From Herbidospora yilanensis (GTDB lineage: Bacteria > Actinomycetota > Actinomycetes > Streptosporangiales > Streptosporangiaceae), in the NCBI RefSeq assembly GCF_001570565.1, contig NZ_BBXE01000016.1, forward strand, positions 248,001 to 312,000: 64,000 bases of DNA. The letters are read 5' to 3'. Positions 1-8,462 of this stretch are shown here, in pieces. The position numbers and the translations under genes are program-made. Position 1 is the first letter of the stretch. Each line of letters starts with the position of its first letter. Below the pieces are notes generated by a model, which was not told where the DNA came from, did not search any database, and saw nothing but the letters and a program-made list of their open reading frames with translations.

Positions 1-40
1 CGAGTTCGTATCGACCGCCGAGTAGCCGTGGCTGAGTCAT
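1..40 (-). CDS. pknB: Serine/threonine protein kinase PknB, N-terminal fragment cut by window edge
   Basis: Reading leftward from an ATG whose first base is at 40 gives MTQPRLLGGRYEL and then the window ends. This is the usual opening of actinobacterial PknB just before the glycine-rich loop. A purine-rich CAGGAA lies just upstream. It sits immediately downstream of pknA on the same strand, as expected for the conserved fhaA-to-pknB cluster. PknB phosphorylates cell-wall synthesis and division proteins and senses muropeptides through extracellular PASTA domains, none of which are in view. Identity rests on 13 residues plus gene order. Confidence 0.75.
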   Translation of the reverse strand, partial: MTQPRLLGGRYEL

Positions 41-104
41 TTCCTGCACAGTCCCTTGCCGTTCATCGTGGGGTGCCGCCGTTGTCCATCATCGACCCCA
101 TACG

Positions 105-1451
105 TCATGGCGTCTCCTCATTCGGGACGGTCGTGGCGCTTGGGGAAGGTATGGGCGTTGTTGGAGTCTCACTTGGCGTCGGAGTCTCGCTCGGCGTCGG
201 GGTCGGGGTGGGAGTCGTCGTGGTCGTCGGCGACGGCGCGGGGCTCTTGCTCGGGATCGCCGTCTTGACAACCGTAGCCGACGGCGTGGAAATAGGCCGG
301 GCCGACGGCACCGAGGGCGGCCGGCGCGTGGCCGGAACCAGGGGCGTGAGTGTGGTCCGCCTCGGCTGGTCGACCGGCGCGAACGTCACCTGACCACCAT
401 CTTCCGGTGACGTTCCGGTCACCGTCTCCGGCTCTGTCGAAGTCGGTATGAACTGAATCGCCCCGAATCCGGCCGCCGCGGCCGCACCGACGGCGGCGAC
501 GACGAGGGCGGTCGTCCGCCGCCCGTTCTGGGGCAGCGGCTTGGTCGACAGCGGCCCGCCCGAAGGCGGGGCGCCCACCCGGTTGGTGATGACGACACTC
601 GGCCCGGTGAGCGTGCTCAGCGCGGCCTCCTGCGGCCCGGCCAGGGAGTCGCGCAGCACCATCGCCCGGTCGCCCAGCTCCCGGGCGCTGCCGGGACGCC
701 GCGCGGGATCTTTGGACAGCAGCGCCATCACCAGCGCCCGCACCGCGTCGGGCACGTCGGCGGGCAGCGGCGGCGGCTGCTCGTTGAGGTGGAGCAGCGC
801 CACGGCCACCTGGGTCTCGGCCAGGAACGGCGGCCGGCCGGTCAGGCACTCGTAGGCCACCACGCCCAGCGAGTAGAGGTCGGTCGAGGGGGTGAGCTGG
901 TGGCCCGAGGCCTGCTCGGGGCTGACGTACTGGGCGGTGCCGAGGACCGTTCCCGTCGCCGTGACCGAGGCAGACTCGAGCGCGCGGGCGATGCCGAAGT
1001 CGGTGATCTTGATCAGGCCGGTCCGGGTGACCAGCAGGTTGCCCGGCTTGACGTCGCGGTGGATGACGCCCGCCTGATGGGCGGCGTGGAGGCCACGCGA
1101 CGACTGCGAGACGACGTCGAGGGTGACCTCGGCGCTCAGCTTCCCGTTGCGCGCCAGGATCGCCGACAGCGGCTCTCCCGGCACCAGCTCCATCACCAGA
1201 TAGGCGAGGTCGTTCTCCTCGCCGTAGTCGAAGACCTGGGCGATGCCCGGGTCGGCCAGCCCCGCGGTGATGCGGGCCTCGGTCCGGAACCGGTCGCGGA
1301 ACGCCGGATCGGCGGCCACGTGGGCGCGCAGCAACTTGACCGCGACCTCCCGGTGGAGGAGGTCGTCGGTCGCGCGCCAGACCTCGCCCATGCCGCCGAT
1401 GGCGATCCGGGAGGTCAGACGGTAACGGTTGCCGAGCAGGCCATGGCTCAT
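105..1451 (-). CDS. pknA: Membrane serine/threonine protein kinase PknA
   Basis: 448-residue Hanks-type kinase that phosphorylates division and cell-wall proteins. Visible features: glycine loop IGGMGEVW at about 18-25, ATP-binding Lys39 in VAVKLL, catalytic loop HRDVKPGN with Asp133, DFG at 151-153, a Thr-rich activation segment and SPEQ at 177-180. One membrane helix spans about 314-335. The outside tail is rich in Pro, Thr and Ser and has no PASTA domain, which separates PknA from PknB. The start overlaps the pbpA stop by four bases (ATGA), so translation is probably coupled. pknB follows about 65 bases downstream. Gene order fits PknA of the conserved cluster. Confidence 0.93.
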   Translation of the reverse strand: MSHGLLGNRYRLTSRIAIGGMGEVWRATDDLLHREVAVKLLRAHVAADPAFRDRFRTEARITAGLADPGIAQVFDYGEENDLAYLVMELVPGEPLSAILARNGKLSAEVTLDVVSQSSRGLHAAHQAGVIHRDVKPGNLLVTRTGLIKITDFGIARALESASVTATGTVLGTAQYVSPEQASGHQLTPSTDLYSLGVVAYECLTGRPPFLAETQVAVALLHLNEQPPPLPADVPDAVRALVMALLSKDPARRPGSARELGDRAMVLRDSLAGPQEAALSTLTGPSVVITNRVGAPPSGGPLSTKPLPQNGRRTTALVVAAVGAAAAAGFGAIQFIPTSTEPETVTGTSPEDGGQVTFAPVDQPRRTTLTPLVPATRRPPSVPSARPISTPSATVVKTAIPSKSPAPSPTTTTTPTPTPTPSETPTPSETPTTPIPSPSATTVPNEETP

Positions 1452-2911
1452 TTCGCTTCGAGCACCGCCTGCATGACGTCACGCGCCAGCGGCGCCGCCG
1501 TGCCACCACCGGTGGCGTCGTTGCCGGCGCTGCCCGCCTCGATGAAGACGCAGATGGCCGTCTCGGGGTTCTCCGCCGGGGCGAAGCCGATGAACCAGGC
1601 GTGCGGCGCCGGGGCGTCGCCCGCCTCGGCGGTGCCGGTCTTGCCGGCCACCGTCACGCCCGGAATCTGGGCGCCGGTGCCGGTGCCGTTGGTGATGACC
1701 GACACCATCATCTGCTTGAGCTCGTCGGCGACCTCGCCGCTCAGGGCCTCGGTGAGCTGCTCGGGCTTCAGCTCCTCGATGACGCTGCCGCCCGGGTCGG
1801 TGATCTTGTTGATCAGCGTCGGCTTCATCAGCACGCCGCTGTTGGCGATCGCCGAGGCGACCTGCGCCATCTGCAGCGGGGTCTGCTGGTTGTTGCGCTG
1901 GCCGATCGAGAGCTGCGCGAGCGCCGCCGTCTCTTCTTCGGGGCCGATCGTGGTGCCGGCGGTCGGCAGGTCGAACTGGATCGGTTCGCCGATGCCGAAC
2001 TTGGCCGACTCCTCGCGCATCGTGTCCCAGCCGAGGTCCATGCCCATCTGGCCGAACGGGGTGTTGCACGAGCGCTCCAGCGCGAACCGCAGCGTCACCT
2101 CACCGCTGCCGCAGGCCGCGCCGCCGTAGTTGGGCAGGCCGGCGGTGGTGTCGGGCAGGTCGAGCACCTGCGGCGCCGGGACGGTCGTCTCGGGGTCGCG
2201 GCTGCGGTCGGCCTCCAGGAACGCCGCCGCGGTGACGACCTTGAACGTCGAGCCCGGCGGATAGGTCTTCTCGGTCACCCGGTTGAGCAGCGGGTCGGTG
2301 TCGTCGTCGGCCAGCTTGTTGTAGGCGGCCGCCACCTTGCCCCTGTCGGGGACCGCCAGATCGTTGGGGTCGTAGGTGGGAAGCGAGACCATCACCTGGA
2401 TGGCGCCCGTCTTCGGGTTGAGAGCCACCACGGCGCCCCGCTTGCCGCTCGCCCGCAGTTTGTCGTAGGCGATCTTCTGGGCGGCCGGGACGAGCGTCAG
2501 GTCGACGCTGGCGCCCTTCGGCGGCTTCTTGCTGACGAAGTCGATCAGGCGGCCGACCACCAGGTCGGGGTCGCTGCCGTCGAGGAGCTTGTTCTCGTTG
2601 AGCTCGATGCCGCGTGCGCTCTCGGGCGCGAAGAAGCCCAGGACATGGGCGTACATGCGGCCGTTGGGGTATTCGCGCTCGTAGCGGAACTTGGCGTCCT
2701 TGGTGTCGACCGTCTTGGCCAGGGTGGTCTTGCCGTTGTCGGCGGTGATCCAGCCGCGGTCGACGGAGTAGCGCTTGTAGAACGAGCGGGTGTTGCGGTT
2801 GTCGGTGCTGTAGTCGCCGGCCTTCACCGCACCCAGGTAGTTCACGTTGATCATGAGCAGGCCGAACATGACCATGCAGGCGACGGCCGCTCGTTTGAGG
2901 GTGCTGTTCAT
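1448..2911 (-). CDS. pbpA: Penicillin-binding protein PbpA (transpeptidase)
   Basis: 487-residue class B penicillin-binding protein. It has one N-terminal membrane anchor (about 7-25), a dimerisation region and a transpeptidase domain. The catalytic motifs are all present: STFK with Ser221, SCN at 281-283 and KTG at 424-426. It cross-links peptidoglycan outside the membrane and works with the SEDS glycosyltransferase encoded just upstream. Both neighbours overlap by four bases (rodA stop and pknA start). In mycobacteria the homologue is controlled by PknB phosphorylation, which fits this cluster. Length is typical of actinobacterial PbpA. Confidence 0.95.
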   Translation of the reverse strand: MNSTLKRAAVACMVMFGLLMINVNYLGAVKAGDYSTDNRNTRSFYKRYSVDRGWITADNGKTTLAKTVDTKDAKFRYEREYPNGRMYAHVLGFFAPESARGIELNENKLLDGSDPDLVVGRLIDFVSKKPPKGASVDLTLVPAAQKIAYDKLRASGKRGAVVALNPKTGAIQVMVSLPTYDPNDLAVPDRGKVAAAYNKLADDDTDPLLNRVTEKTYPPGSTFKVVTAAAFLEADRSRDPETTVPAPQVLDLPDTTAGLPNYGGAACGSGEVTLRFALERSCNTPFGQMGMDLGWDTMREESAKFGIGEPIQFDLPTAGTTIGPEEETAALAQLSIGQRNNQQTPLQMAQVASAIANSGVLMKPTLINKITDPGGSVIEELKPEQLTEALSGEVADELKQMMVSVITNGTGTGAQIPGVTVAGKTGTAEAGDAPAPHAWFIGFAPAENPETAICVFIEAGSAGNDATGGGTAAPLARDVMQAVLEAK

Positions 2912-4296
2912 CGCGTGAACACCTGGGTGAGTCCTTCGTTCTGGATGGCTTGGGGCGGCGGGCGTCGAGCCGCGTCCGACATGCGTACCAGCAGGGCGAT
3001 AAGGATCCAGTTAGCCAGCAGGGCGGAACCGCCGGCGGACATGAACGGCGTGACCAGACCCGTGAGGGGGATCAGCCTGGTCACGCCGCCGACGATGATG
3101 AAGACCTGCCAGGCGAGGATGAACGACAACCCGCCCGCCAGCAGCTTCGAGAACGGGTCTCGGGCGGCCAGGGCGGTGCGCAGGCCGCGCTGGACGATGA
3201 GGGCGTAGACCATCAGCAGCGCCATCAGCCCGGTCAGGCCGAGCTCCTCGCCGACGACGGCCATGATGAAGTCGGAGAACGACAGGGGGATCTGGTCGGG
3301 GAAGCCCTTGCCGAGCCCGGTGCCGAGGATGCCGCCGGAGCCGAACGCGAACAGGCCCTGCATGAGCTGGTAGCTGCCGCCCAGCTCGCGGTCGTAGAAC
3401 TCGGGCAGCTCGGGGTGGAGCCAGACCTCGAACCGCGCCTGTACGTGGTCGAAGATCTGCCCCGCCAGCACGGCGCCGCCGATGAACAGCAGGATGCCGA
3501 TGAGCACCCAGGAGGTGCGCTGGGTGGCGACGTAGAGCATCACGATGAACGTGCCGAACACCAGCAGCGAGCTGCCCAGGTCCTTCTGGAGGATCAGCAC
3601 GCCGAGGCTGAGCCCCCACGTGACCAGGACGGGCCCGAGGTCGCGGGCGCGGGGCAGGTCGATGAAGAGCAGCCGCCGCCCGGCCAGCGCGAGCACGTCG
3701 CGCTTGGCCACGAGGTAGCCGGCGAAGAAGATGACCAGCGCCAGCTTGGAGAACTCGGCCGGCTGGATGGTGAACGGCCCGACGCCGATCCAGATGCGGG
3801 CGCCGTTGATCTCCCGGCCGACGAACGGCAGCAGCGGCATGACCAGCAGCCCGAGGCCGATGAAGCCCATCGTGTAGGTGAGGCGCTGCAAGGCACGGTG
3901 GTCCTTCAACACGATCAGGGTCGCGGAGAACATCACCACGCCGAGCGCGGTCCACATGAGCTGGTTGGTGGCCGAGGCGCCGCCCTGGCCGGTCTGCTCG
4001 ATCCGGTAGATGATCACCAGGCCGAGCCCGTTGACCAGCGTCACCAGGGGAAGCAGCAGGGGATCTGCCCAGGGGGCCCATTTCGCCAGCACGCCGTAGG
4101 CGGCGAACATCAGCGCGGCCAGGCCGAGGCCGTAGGTGAAAGTGCCTGAGGGGATCTGGCCGTCGATGCCGAGGCCGACGCTCGCGTAGGCGCCCATCAC
4201 GACGACGATCGCGAAGGCGAGCATGACGAGCTGCGCGCCCCGCCGCTTCGCGGTCATCGGAACGGCCGGCGCCTCCGCTACGGGTGCGGTCGTCAC
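2908..4296 (-). CDS. rodA: SEDS peptidoglycan glycosyltransferase RodA/FtsW family
   Basis: Polytopic membrane enzyme of 462 residues that polymerises lipid II into glycan strands. The GTG start at 4296 is chosen because it overlaps the pstP stop as GTGA; the open frame runs further upstream, but there it only shadows pstP. About ten to twelve hydrophobic segments are seen. SEDS signatures include NGARIWIGVGPFTIQPAEF, the LQKDLGSSLL segment and GGSALLANW near the C terminus. It overlaps pbpA by four bases, forming the usual SEDS/class B PBP pair. RodA rather than FtsW is inferred from position in the pkn cluster. Confidence 0.94.
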   Translation of the reverse strand: MTTAPVAEAPAVPMTAKRRGAQLVMLAFAIVVVMGAYASVGLGIDGQIPSGTFTYGLGLAALMFAAYGVLAKWAPWADPLLLPLVTLVNGLGLVIIYRIEQTGQGGASATNQLMWTALGVVMFSATLIVLKDHRALQRLTYTMGFIGLGLLVMPLLPFVGREINGARIWIGVGPFTIQPAEFSKLALVIFFAGYLVAKRDVLALAGRRLLFIDLPRARDLGPVLVTWGLSLGVLILQKDLGSSLLVFGTFIVMLYVATQRTSWVLIGILLFIGGAVLAGQIFDHVQARFEVWLHPELPEFYDRELGGSYQLMQGLFAFGSGGILGTGLGKGFPDQIPLSFSDFIMAVVGEELGLTGLMALLMVYALIVQRGLRTALAARDPFSKLLAGGLSFILAWQVFIIVGGVTRLIPLTGLVTPFMSAGGSALLANWILIALLVRMSDAARRPPPQAIQNEGLTQVFTR

Positions 4297-5648
4297 GACG
4301 GCGTTTCCGAGGTGTCGGCCGGGGTGTCGCCGGTGTTCCCGCCGGTGTTCCCACCGGTGTTCTCGCCGGGGTTCGACTGGTCGCCGGCCGGGCTGGGGGA
4401 CGCGTCGGGAGTGGGGCTCTCGGTGCCGCCGGTGAGCGCGGCGATCTTCGCCTTGCCGGCGTCGACGTCGTTGACCATGATCCCGCTCAGTACCTTGTCC
4501 TGTTCCACCTGTGGGAGAGCCGAGACCGACAGGTCGGAGGTGTGGACGACGTGCTTGAACGAGACGAAGCCCAGGTCGGCGTCGACCCCCTGGAACACCA
4601 CCAGGCGGCCTTTGTCGGCGCCGACGTAGAACTGGTTCTGGGTCCACTGGTAGCCGAAGTAGCCTCCGGCCCCCAGGACCCCGACGACGACGACCAGTAA
4701 CGTCGTGACCACCGGCCAGGTGCGCCGCTTGCGGGCGGCCCGGCGGCCGGAGACCGCGAGGGCCTCCGGCGCGGGTCGGTCGTCGAGATCGAGGTCGACC
4801 ATGACCGGCTGGGGCGCGGTCACGGTCGCCGCGCGGCCCGCCGGGTTGTCGGGCGGCGCCGAACGCACGCGTCCGGAACCGGCCGCTCCGACCACCGCCG
4901 CCGCGTGGCTGAGCGGCTGCACGTCGTCGGTCTCGATGACGTCGGCCACCACGCAGGTGATGTTGTCAGGTCCGCCGCCGCGATTGGCCAGGTCGATGAG
5001 CTGGCGTACCACGTCGTCGGGATCGTCGATGGTGGAGAGCGTGTGATGGAGTGTCTCGGCGCTGACGACGGTGGACAGGCCGTCCGAGCACAGCAGGTAG
5101 CGGTCGCCGATCTGGGCTTCCCGGTCCTGCAGGTCGGGGTCGACCTCGCCGCTGCCGTCGAGGGCGCGCAGAAGGATCGAGCGTTGCGGGTGGTTGGCGG
5201 CCTCTTCCTGGGTGATGCGGCCGTCGTCCACCAGCGACTGCACGAGTGTGTGGTCGTGGGTGATCTGGTAGAGCTCACCGTTGCGCAACAGGTAGGCCCG
5301 CGAGTCGCCCACGTGGACGAGCGCGAACCGGGTGCCGTTCCACAACATGGCGGTGAGCGTGGTCCCCATGCCCTTCAGGCTGGGATCGCGGGCCACCATC
5401 ATGTGGAGCTGGTGGTTGGCGTCGCGGACCGCGGCCTCGATCGTGCCGACCAGGTCACTCCCGTAGGCGTCCCTGTCGAGGGACGACAGTGCGGCGATGG
5501 CGACCGAGGAGGCCACCTCACCGTGAGCGTGCCCGCCCATGCCGTCGGCGACGGCGAGCAGGCGGCCGCTGGCGTACGCCGAGTCCTCGTTTCCTTCACG
5601 GAGGAGGCCGACGTCCGAGCGGGCGGCGTATCGGAGTGCTGTTGTCAT
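4293..5648 (-). CDS. pstP: PP2C-family Ser/Thr protein phosphatase PstP
   Basis: 451-residue membrane phosphatase that reverses PknA/PknB phosphorylation. The ATG at 5648 overlaps the fhaB stop as ATGA and opens MTTALRYAARSDVGLLREG, the usual PstP start. PP2C metal motifs are present: NEDSAY, ADGMGGHAHGE, VHVGDSRAYL, CSDGLSTVV and GGGPDNIT. A membrane helix follows at about 310-335, then an extracellular domain and a tail repeating GGNTGGNTG with Asp/Glu/Ser/Thr. The catalytic half is cytoplasmic. Mn2+/Mg2+ dependence is known for the family. Confidence 0.94.
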   Translation of the reverse strand: MTTALRYAARSDVGLLREGNEDSAYASGRLLAVADGMGGHAHGEVASSVAIAALSSLDRDAYGSDLVGTIEAAVRDANHQLHMMVARDPSLKGMGTTLTAMLWNGTRFALVHVGDSRAYLLRNGELYQITHDHTLVQSLVDDGRITQEEAANHPQRSILLRALDGSGEVDPDLQDREAQIGDRYLLCSDGLSTVVSAETLHHTLSTIDDPDDVVRQLIDLANRGGGPDNITCVVADVIETDDVQPLSHAAAVVGAAGSGRVRSAPPDNPAGRAATVTAPQPVMVDLDLDDRPAPEALAVSGRRAARKRRTWPVVTTLLVVVVGVLGAGGYFGYQWTQNQFYVGADKGRLVVFQGVDADLGFVSFKHVVHTSDLSVSALPQVEQDKVLSGIMVNDVDAGKAKIAALTGGTESPTPDASPSPAGDQSNPGENTGGNTGGNTGDTPADTSETPS

Positions 5649-6118
5649 TTGCGCAATTCGATGACGGTCTTGCCGATGCGGATCGGAGTCCCGAGAGGCA
5701 CCGGCGTCGGGCGGGTCACTTTGGAACGGTCGAGGTAGGTTCCGTTGGTCGAGCCGAGGTCTTCCACGATCCACTGGCCGTCCTGAGGGAAGAGCTGGGC
5801 GTGGCGGCTGGACGCGTAGTCGTCGCTGAGGACGAGCGTCGAGTCAGTGGCCCGGCCTATCGTGATCGGCTGTTCGGTGAGGTTGATGATGGTCCCTTGC
5901 AGGGGGCCACCTGTGACGACCATCTGACGTGGCTCCCCCCTCTTGGGCTTGGCAGGAATATTCTTCGCCGGTTTCGTGGGCAACTTCCGGGGATTGGCGG
6001 AAGGAGCCGTTCGCGGACCGAACAAGTCTGTCCGGATCACGCCGACCGCGGCAATGACGAAGAACCAGAGCACCGCCAGGAAGGCGAGCCTGATCAGCAG
6101 CAGCGCGAGCTCGGACAT
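5645..6118 (-). CDS. fhaB: FHA-domain membrane protein FhaB (FipA)
   Basis: 157 residues. One N-terminal membrane helix (about 5-27) is followed by a basic Pro/Lys linker and a C-terminal forkhead-associated domain. FHA signatures are ITIGRATDSTLVL, SSRHAQLF and DLGSTNGTYL, which bind phosphothreonine. In mycobacteria FhaB is a PknA/PknB substrate linking kinases to division and SEDS proteins. Its size matches the family (about 155 residues). It overlaps pstP by four bases and lies 17 bases after fhaA. Confidence 0.94.
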   Translation of the reverse strand: MSELALLLIRLAFLAVLWFFVIAAVGVIRTDLFGPRTAPSANPRKLPTKPAKNIPAKPKRGEPRQMVVTGGPLQGTIINLTEQPITIGRATDSTLVLSDDYASSRHAQLFPQDGQWIVEDLGSTNGTYLDRSKVTRPTPVPLGTPIRIGKTVIELRK

Positions 6119-6135
6119 GGACCGTTTGTCTACCT

Positions 6136-6879
6136 TTAATCGCGTCTGAACACCAGGGTCGTACGCCCCAGTGTCACCCTCGTCCCGTCTTGCATCTCGA
6201 TCCTGCGGACCGGCTGCCCGTTGACGAAGGTGCCGTTCGTGGAACCGAGATCAACCAGAACGACCTGCTGACCCTCGACCCGTAGCTCGGCATGATGCCG
6301 CGATACGCCCGGATCCACCAGCCGTAGATCGCAATCGGTCCCGCGGCCCAGCAGAGTGACCGGTGTGGTCAGCTCGTAGGACCGCTGGCCCTGCGGGTCG
6401 TCCTGGGTGGACACCAGCAGGCGGGGCCGGCCGCCGAACGCGCTGCTCTTGCGAGCGGCGGGCACGTCGCTGACCGGTTGTCTGATCTCGTCTTGCTCGA
6501 CCGTCGCGCCGCGGATGACCCCGGACCTGATCCGGAACAGCCCGACCGCTAGGTCTTCGGCGATCTCGAAGCGCACCCGGACGGGTCCGACGAACGAGTA
6601 GCCCTGCTCCTTGGCGTATTCCCGAGCGAGGTTGGCGAGCTCGTGGCTGATGCTGTCGGCATAGACCTCGAGCCGCTCGTTGTCGGTCGTGGACAACTCC
6701 ACCACGAAGTCGTTGGGCACGAGCGTTCTGCCCTGGGCGACGATCGCGGCACGGTCGTCCATCTCCCTCTGCACCGCGCTGGCGACCTCTACGGGCTGAA
6801 GGTCGGACTTGAACGCACGTGCGAAGGCCCCCTCAACCAAACCTTCGAGCCTGCGCTCGAAGCGCTGAAGGACTCCCAC
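6136..6879 (-). CDS. fhaA: FHA-domain protein FhaA with DUF3662 domain
   Basis: 247 residues. The GTG at 6879 is chosen because GGGAGG lies about seven bases upstream and the product then starts VGVLQRFERRLEGLVEG, the usual opening; an in-frame ATG at 6900 would overlap that ribosome-binding site. Residues about 1-125 form DUF3662 (FhaA N-terminal domain). The C-terminal FHA domain carries TLLGRGTDCDLRL, SRHHAELRV and DLGSTNGTFVNG. It probably reads phosphorylation of envelope proteins such as MviN, as known in mycobacteria. The linker is much shorter than in mycobacterial FhaA. First gene of the seven-gene cluster; a TACGAT -10-like element lies upstream near 6914-6919. Confidence 0.93.
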   Translation of the reverse strand: MGVLQRFERRLEGLVEGAFARAFKSDLQPVEVASAVQREMDDRAAIVAQGRTLVPNDFVVELSTTDNERLEVYADSISHELANLAREYAKEQGYSFVGPVRVRFEIAEDLAVGLFRIRSGVIRGATVEQDEIRQPVSDVPAARKSSAFGGRPRLLVSTQDDPQGQRSYELTTPVTLLGRGTDCDLRLVDPGVSRHHAELRVEGQQVVLVDLGSTNGTFVNGQPVRRIEMQDGTRVTLGRTTLVFRRD

Positions 6880-6987
6880 CGGGTACCTCCCTTCCTCCAT
6901 CGTCTACACGGATCGTATCCGGGTTCAGTGGCACTGGCGGATCCGTGCTAACCTTTCCAGGCAGCCGAAAAGAGGCGCACCCGTAAG

Positions 6988-7070
6988 GGGCAAGTGGCGG
7001 AATGGCAGACGCGCACGGTTCAGGTCCGTGTGTCCGAAAGGACGTGGGGGTTCAACTCCCCCCTTGCCCA
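6988..7070 (+). tRNA. tRNA-Leu (anticodon CAG)
   Basis: Class II tRNA with a long variable arm. The acceptor stem GGGCAAG (6988-6994) pairs with CTTGCCC (7063-7069), discriminator A at 7070. The anticodon stem CACGG/CCGTG encloses TTCAGGT with CAG at 7021-7023. The T arm reads GGGGGTTCAACTCCCCC. CCA is not encoded after the discriminator. A TAACCT -10-like hexamer lies at 6949-6954. Decodes CUG, the dominant Leu codon in high-GC genomes. Confidence 0.96.
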
Positions 7071-7081
7071 CAGAGAATCGA

Positions 7082-7124
7082 CCTCGCTGGTCGGAAGGAA
7101 AACCTTCCGCAGGCGGGGTTTTTT
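7082..7124 (+). terminator. Intrinsic terminator after tRNA-Leu
   Basis: Perfect inner stem CGGAAGG/CCTTCCG around AAAA (7092-7109), an imperfect outer stem (7082-7090 with 7110-7118), then six T residues at 7119-7124. Placed 12 bases after the tRNA, this is a classical rho-independent terminator. Confidence 0.88.
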
Positions 7125-7320
7125 CGTTGTGGGGCATAACGTCCCTGATGGCACGGCGGATCCTCCGTAGTCTGAACGGCGTTGATCCATATTCTCCGAA
7201 GCGCGGCTTTCAAACCGCTTGCACCCGGGTTCGCCGGAAAAAGTTTGCCCGAAGTCTCGCCATGCGAGACGGATTGTCCCGGAATATGGTCCACCCAAGT
7301 GGCCACAGCGACTCCTGAGG
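7125..7320. other. Spacer without a convincing gene; holds a 7-bp inverted repeat
   Basis: About 195 bases of lower-GC sequence between the tRNA-Leu terminator and the hairpin-rich block. Open frames here have no recognisable protein features. A perfect inverted repeat GTCTCGC-CAT-GCGAGAC occupies 7254-7270 and could be a regulator site or a small hairpin. Nothing else is assignable. Confidence 0.4.
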
Positions 7321-7463
7321 CCAGACGGACCCGCGAGGGCGCGCCCCCGTCTGGACTGAGGAGCGCAGGAGAGCGAAGCGAACCGGAGCGACGAGGGAAG
7401 ACGGGGGCTGAAAGCGCCCGAGCCCCCGCGCCGCAGGCGCGGGGGTCGGACGGAGCGCGGGGA
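7321..7463. repeat. Hairpin-rich REP-like intergenic block / terminator of CorC operon
   Basis: Three structured parts are seen. CCAGACGG at 7321-7328 pairs with CCGTCTGG at 7347-7354. Then comes a stretch rich in GAGCG/GAAGCG-type words (about 7359-7398). Last is a perfect 10-bp hairpin, CCCCCGCGCC-GCA-GGCGCGGGGG, at 7423-7445. It ends 18 bases before the stop of the minus-strand CorC-type gene, so on that strand it can terminate the transcript. The arrangement resembles dispersed intergenic repeats of high-GC actinomycetes; copies elsewhere could not be checked. Confidence 0.5.
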
Positions 7464-8462
7464 CTACACAGTCAGCAGCTCACCGATCAGCGACGTCACG
7501 CTGATCTCGCCGACGACCTCGCCCCGCTCGTCGACCACCAGTCCGAGCTGCGCCCGCGCGTCCTGCAGCGCGGTCACGGCGTCGGGGATGGGCGTCGAGA
7601 CGTTCAGGGTCGGTACGGGCGTCGCCAGCTCCCCAGGGGTCATCTCGGGATGGACCAGGCTGTCGCGGACGTGCAGCACGCCTTTGACGCCCTCGGGAGA
7701 GGTCACCAGCATGCGCAGCCGGTTGGCCGCAACCGCCGTCTTGTGCACCCGGTCGGCCGGGGCGTCGGCGGCGATCGTGACCGCGTCGGCGAGCGGCGTC
7801 ATCAGCCGCTCGACCGGCTGGTTCTGCACCCGCAGCGCCCGGGTGAGCAGGTCGTGCTCGGCGCGGTCGAGCATGCCCATCCGGCCCGATTCGGCCACCA
7901 GCACGGCGAGCTGGTGGGGCGTGCGGGCGGTGGCCAGCTCGTCGCGGGGGCGTACGCCGCACAGGCGCAGCAGGCCGTTGGTCAGCCCGTTCAGGCCGGC
8001 CAGCAGGGGGCGGGCCAGCCAGACGAAGCCGCGGAACGGCAGTGCCAGGGCCAGCGCGGCCGGCTCGGGGTGGGTCAGGGCCAGCGACTTGGGCGCCATC
8101 TCCCCGACCACCATGTGCAGGAAGGTGACGATCCCGAGCGCCAGCACGTACGAGATCGCGGTTCCCACACTCTCGGGCAGGCCGCCCAGGAGCGGTTCGA
8201 GCAGGTGGTGCAGGGCCGGTTCGGTCACCATGCCCAGGCCCAGCGAGCAGAGCGTGATGCCGAGCTGGGCGCCGGCCAGCATGAGCGAGAGCTGGCGGCT
8301 GCCCCGCAGGGCGGCCCTGGCGGCGATCCGGGCGAACGGGCCGGTGGCCGACTCTTCGAGGCGGTGGCGGCGGGCCGAGATGACCGCGAACTCCGCGGCC
8401 ACGAACAGCCCGTTCAGCGCCAGCAGCACGACGCCGAGCAGAAGTGCCATCGTGGAGCTCAC
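7464..8462 (-). CDS. CNNM/CorC-family membrane protein with CBS domains (second of tandem pair)
   Basis: 332 residues. The GTG at 8462 overlaps the upstream gene's stop as GTGA; the open frame continues upstream only as a shadow of that gene. The N-terminal DUF21/CNNM membrane domain has about four helices (VVLLALNGLFVAAEFAVISA, the GAQLGITLCSLGLG segment, and HMVVGEMAPKSLAL). It is followed by a CBS pair. The C-terminal CorC/HlyC domain of the longer paralogue is missing. The family includes magnesium/cobalt exporters and proteins affecting Mg2+ homeostasis. Substrate here is not known. Probably acts with its operon partner. Confidence 0.85.
   Translation of the reverse strand: MSSTMALLLGVVLLALNGLFVAAEFAVISARRHRLEESATGPFARIAARAALRGSRQLSLMLAGAQLGITLCSLGLGMVTEPALHHLLEPLLGGLPESVGTAISYVLALGIVTFLHMVVGEMAPKSLALTHPEPAALALALPFRGFVWLARPLLAGLNGLTNGLLRLCGVRPRDELATARTPHQLAVLVAESGRMGMLDRAEHDLLTRALRVQNQPVERLMTPLADAVTIAADAPADRVHKTAVAANRLRMLVTSPEGVKGVLHVRDSLVHPEMTPGELATPVPTLNVSTPIPDAVTALQDARAQLGLVVDERGEVVGEISVTSLIGELLTV

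Noticed and set aside
169-1509. Long Arg/Pro/Gly-rich open frames opposite or out of phase with real genes, such as this one over pknA
   Set aside because: High third-position GC makes shadow frames stay open; they lack families, start signals and sensible composition. The same holds for many frames over 1 kb in the window.
7052-7306. Open frames across the tRNA-Leu terminator and spacer
   Set aside because: They read through the tRNA arm and terminator and have no protein-like features or ribosome-binding site.
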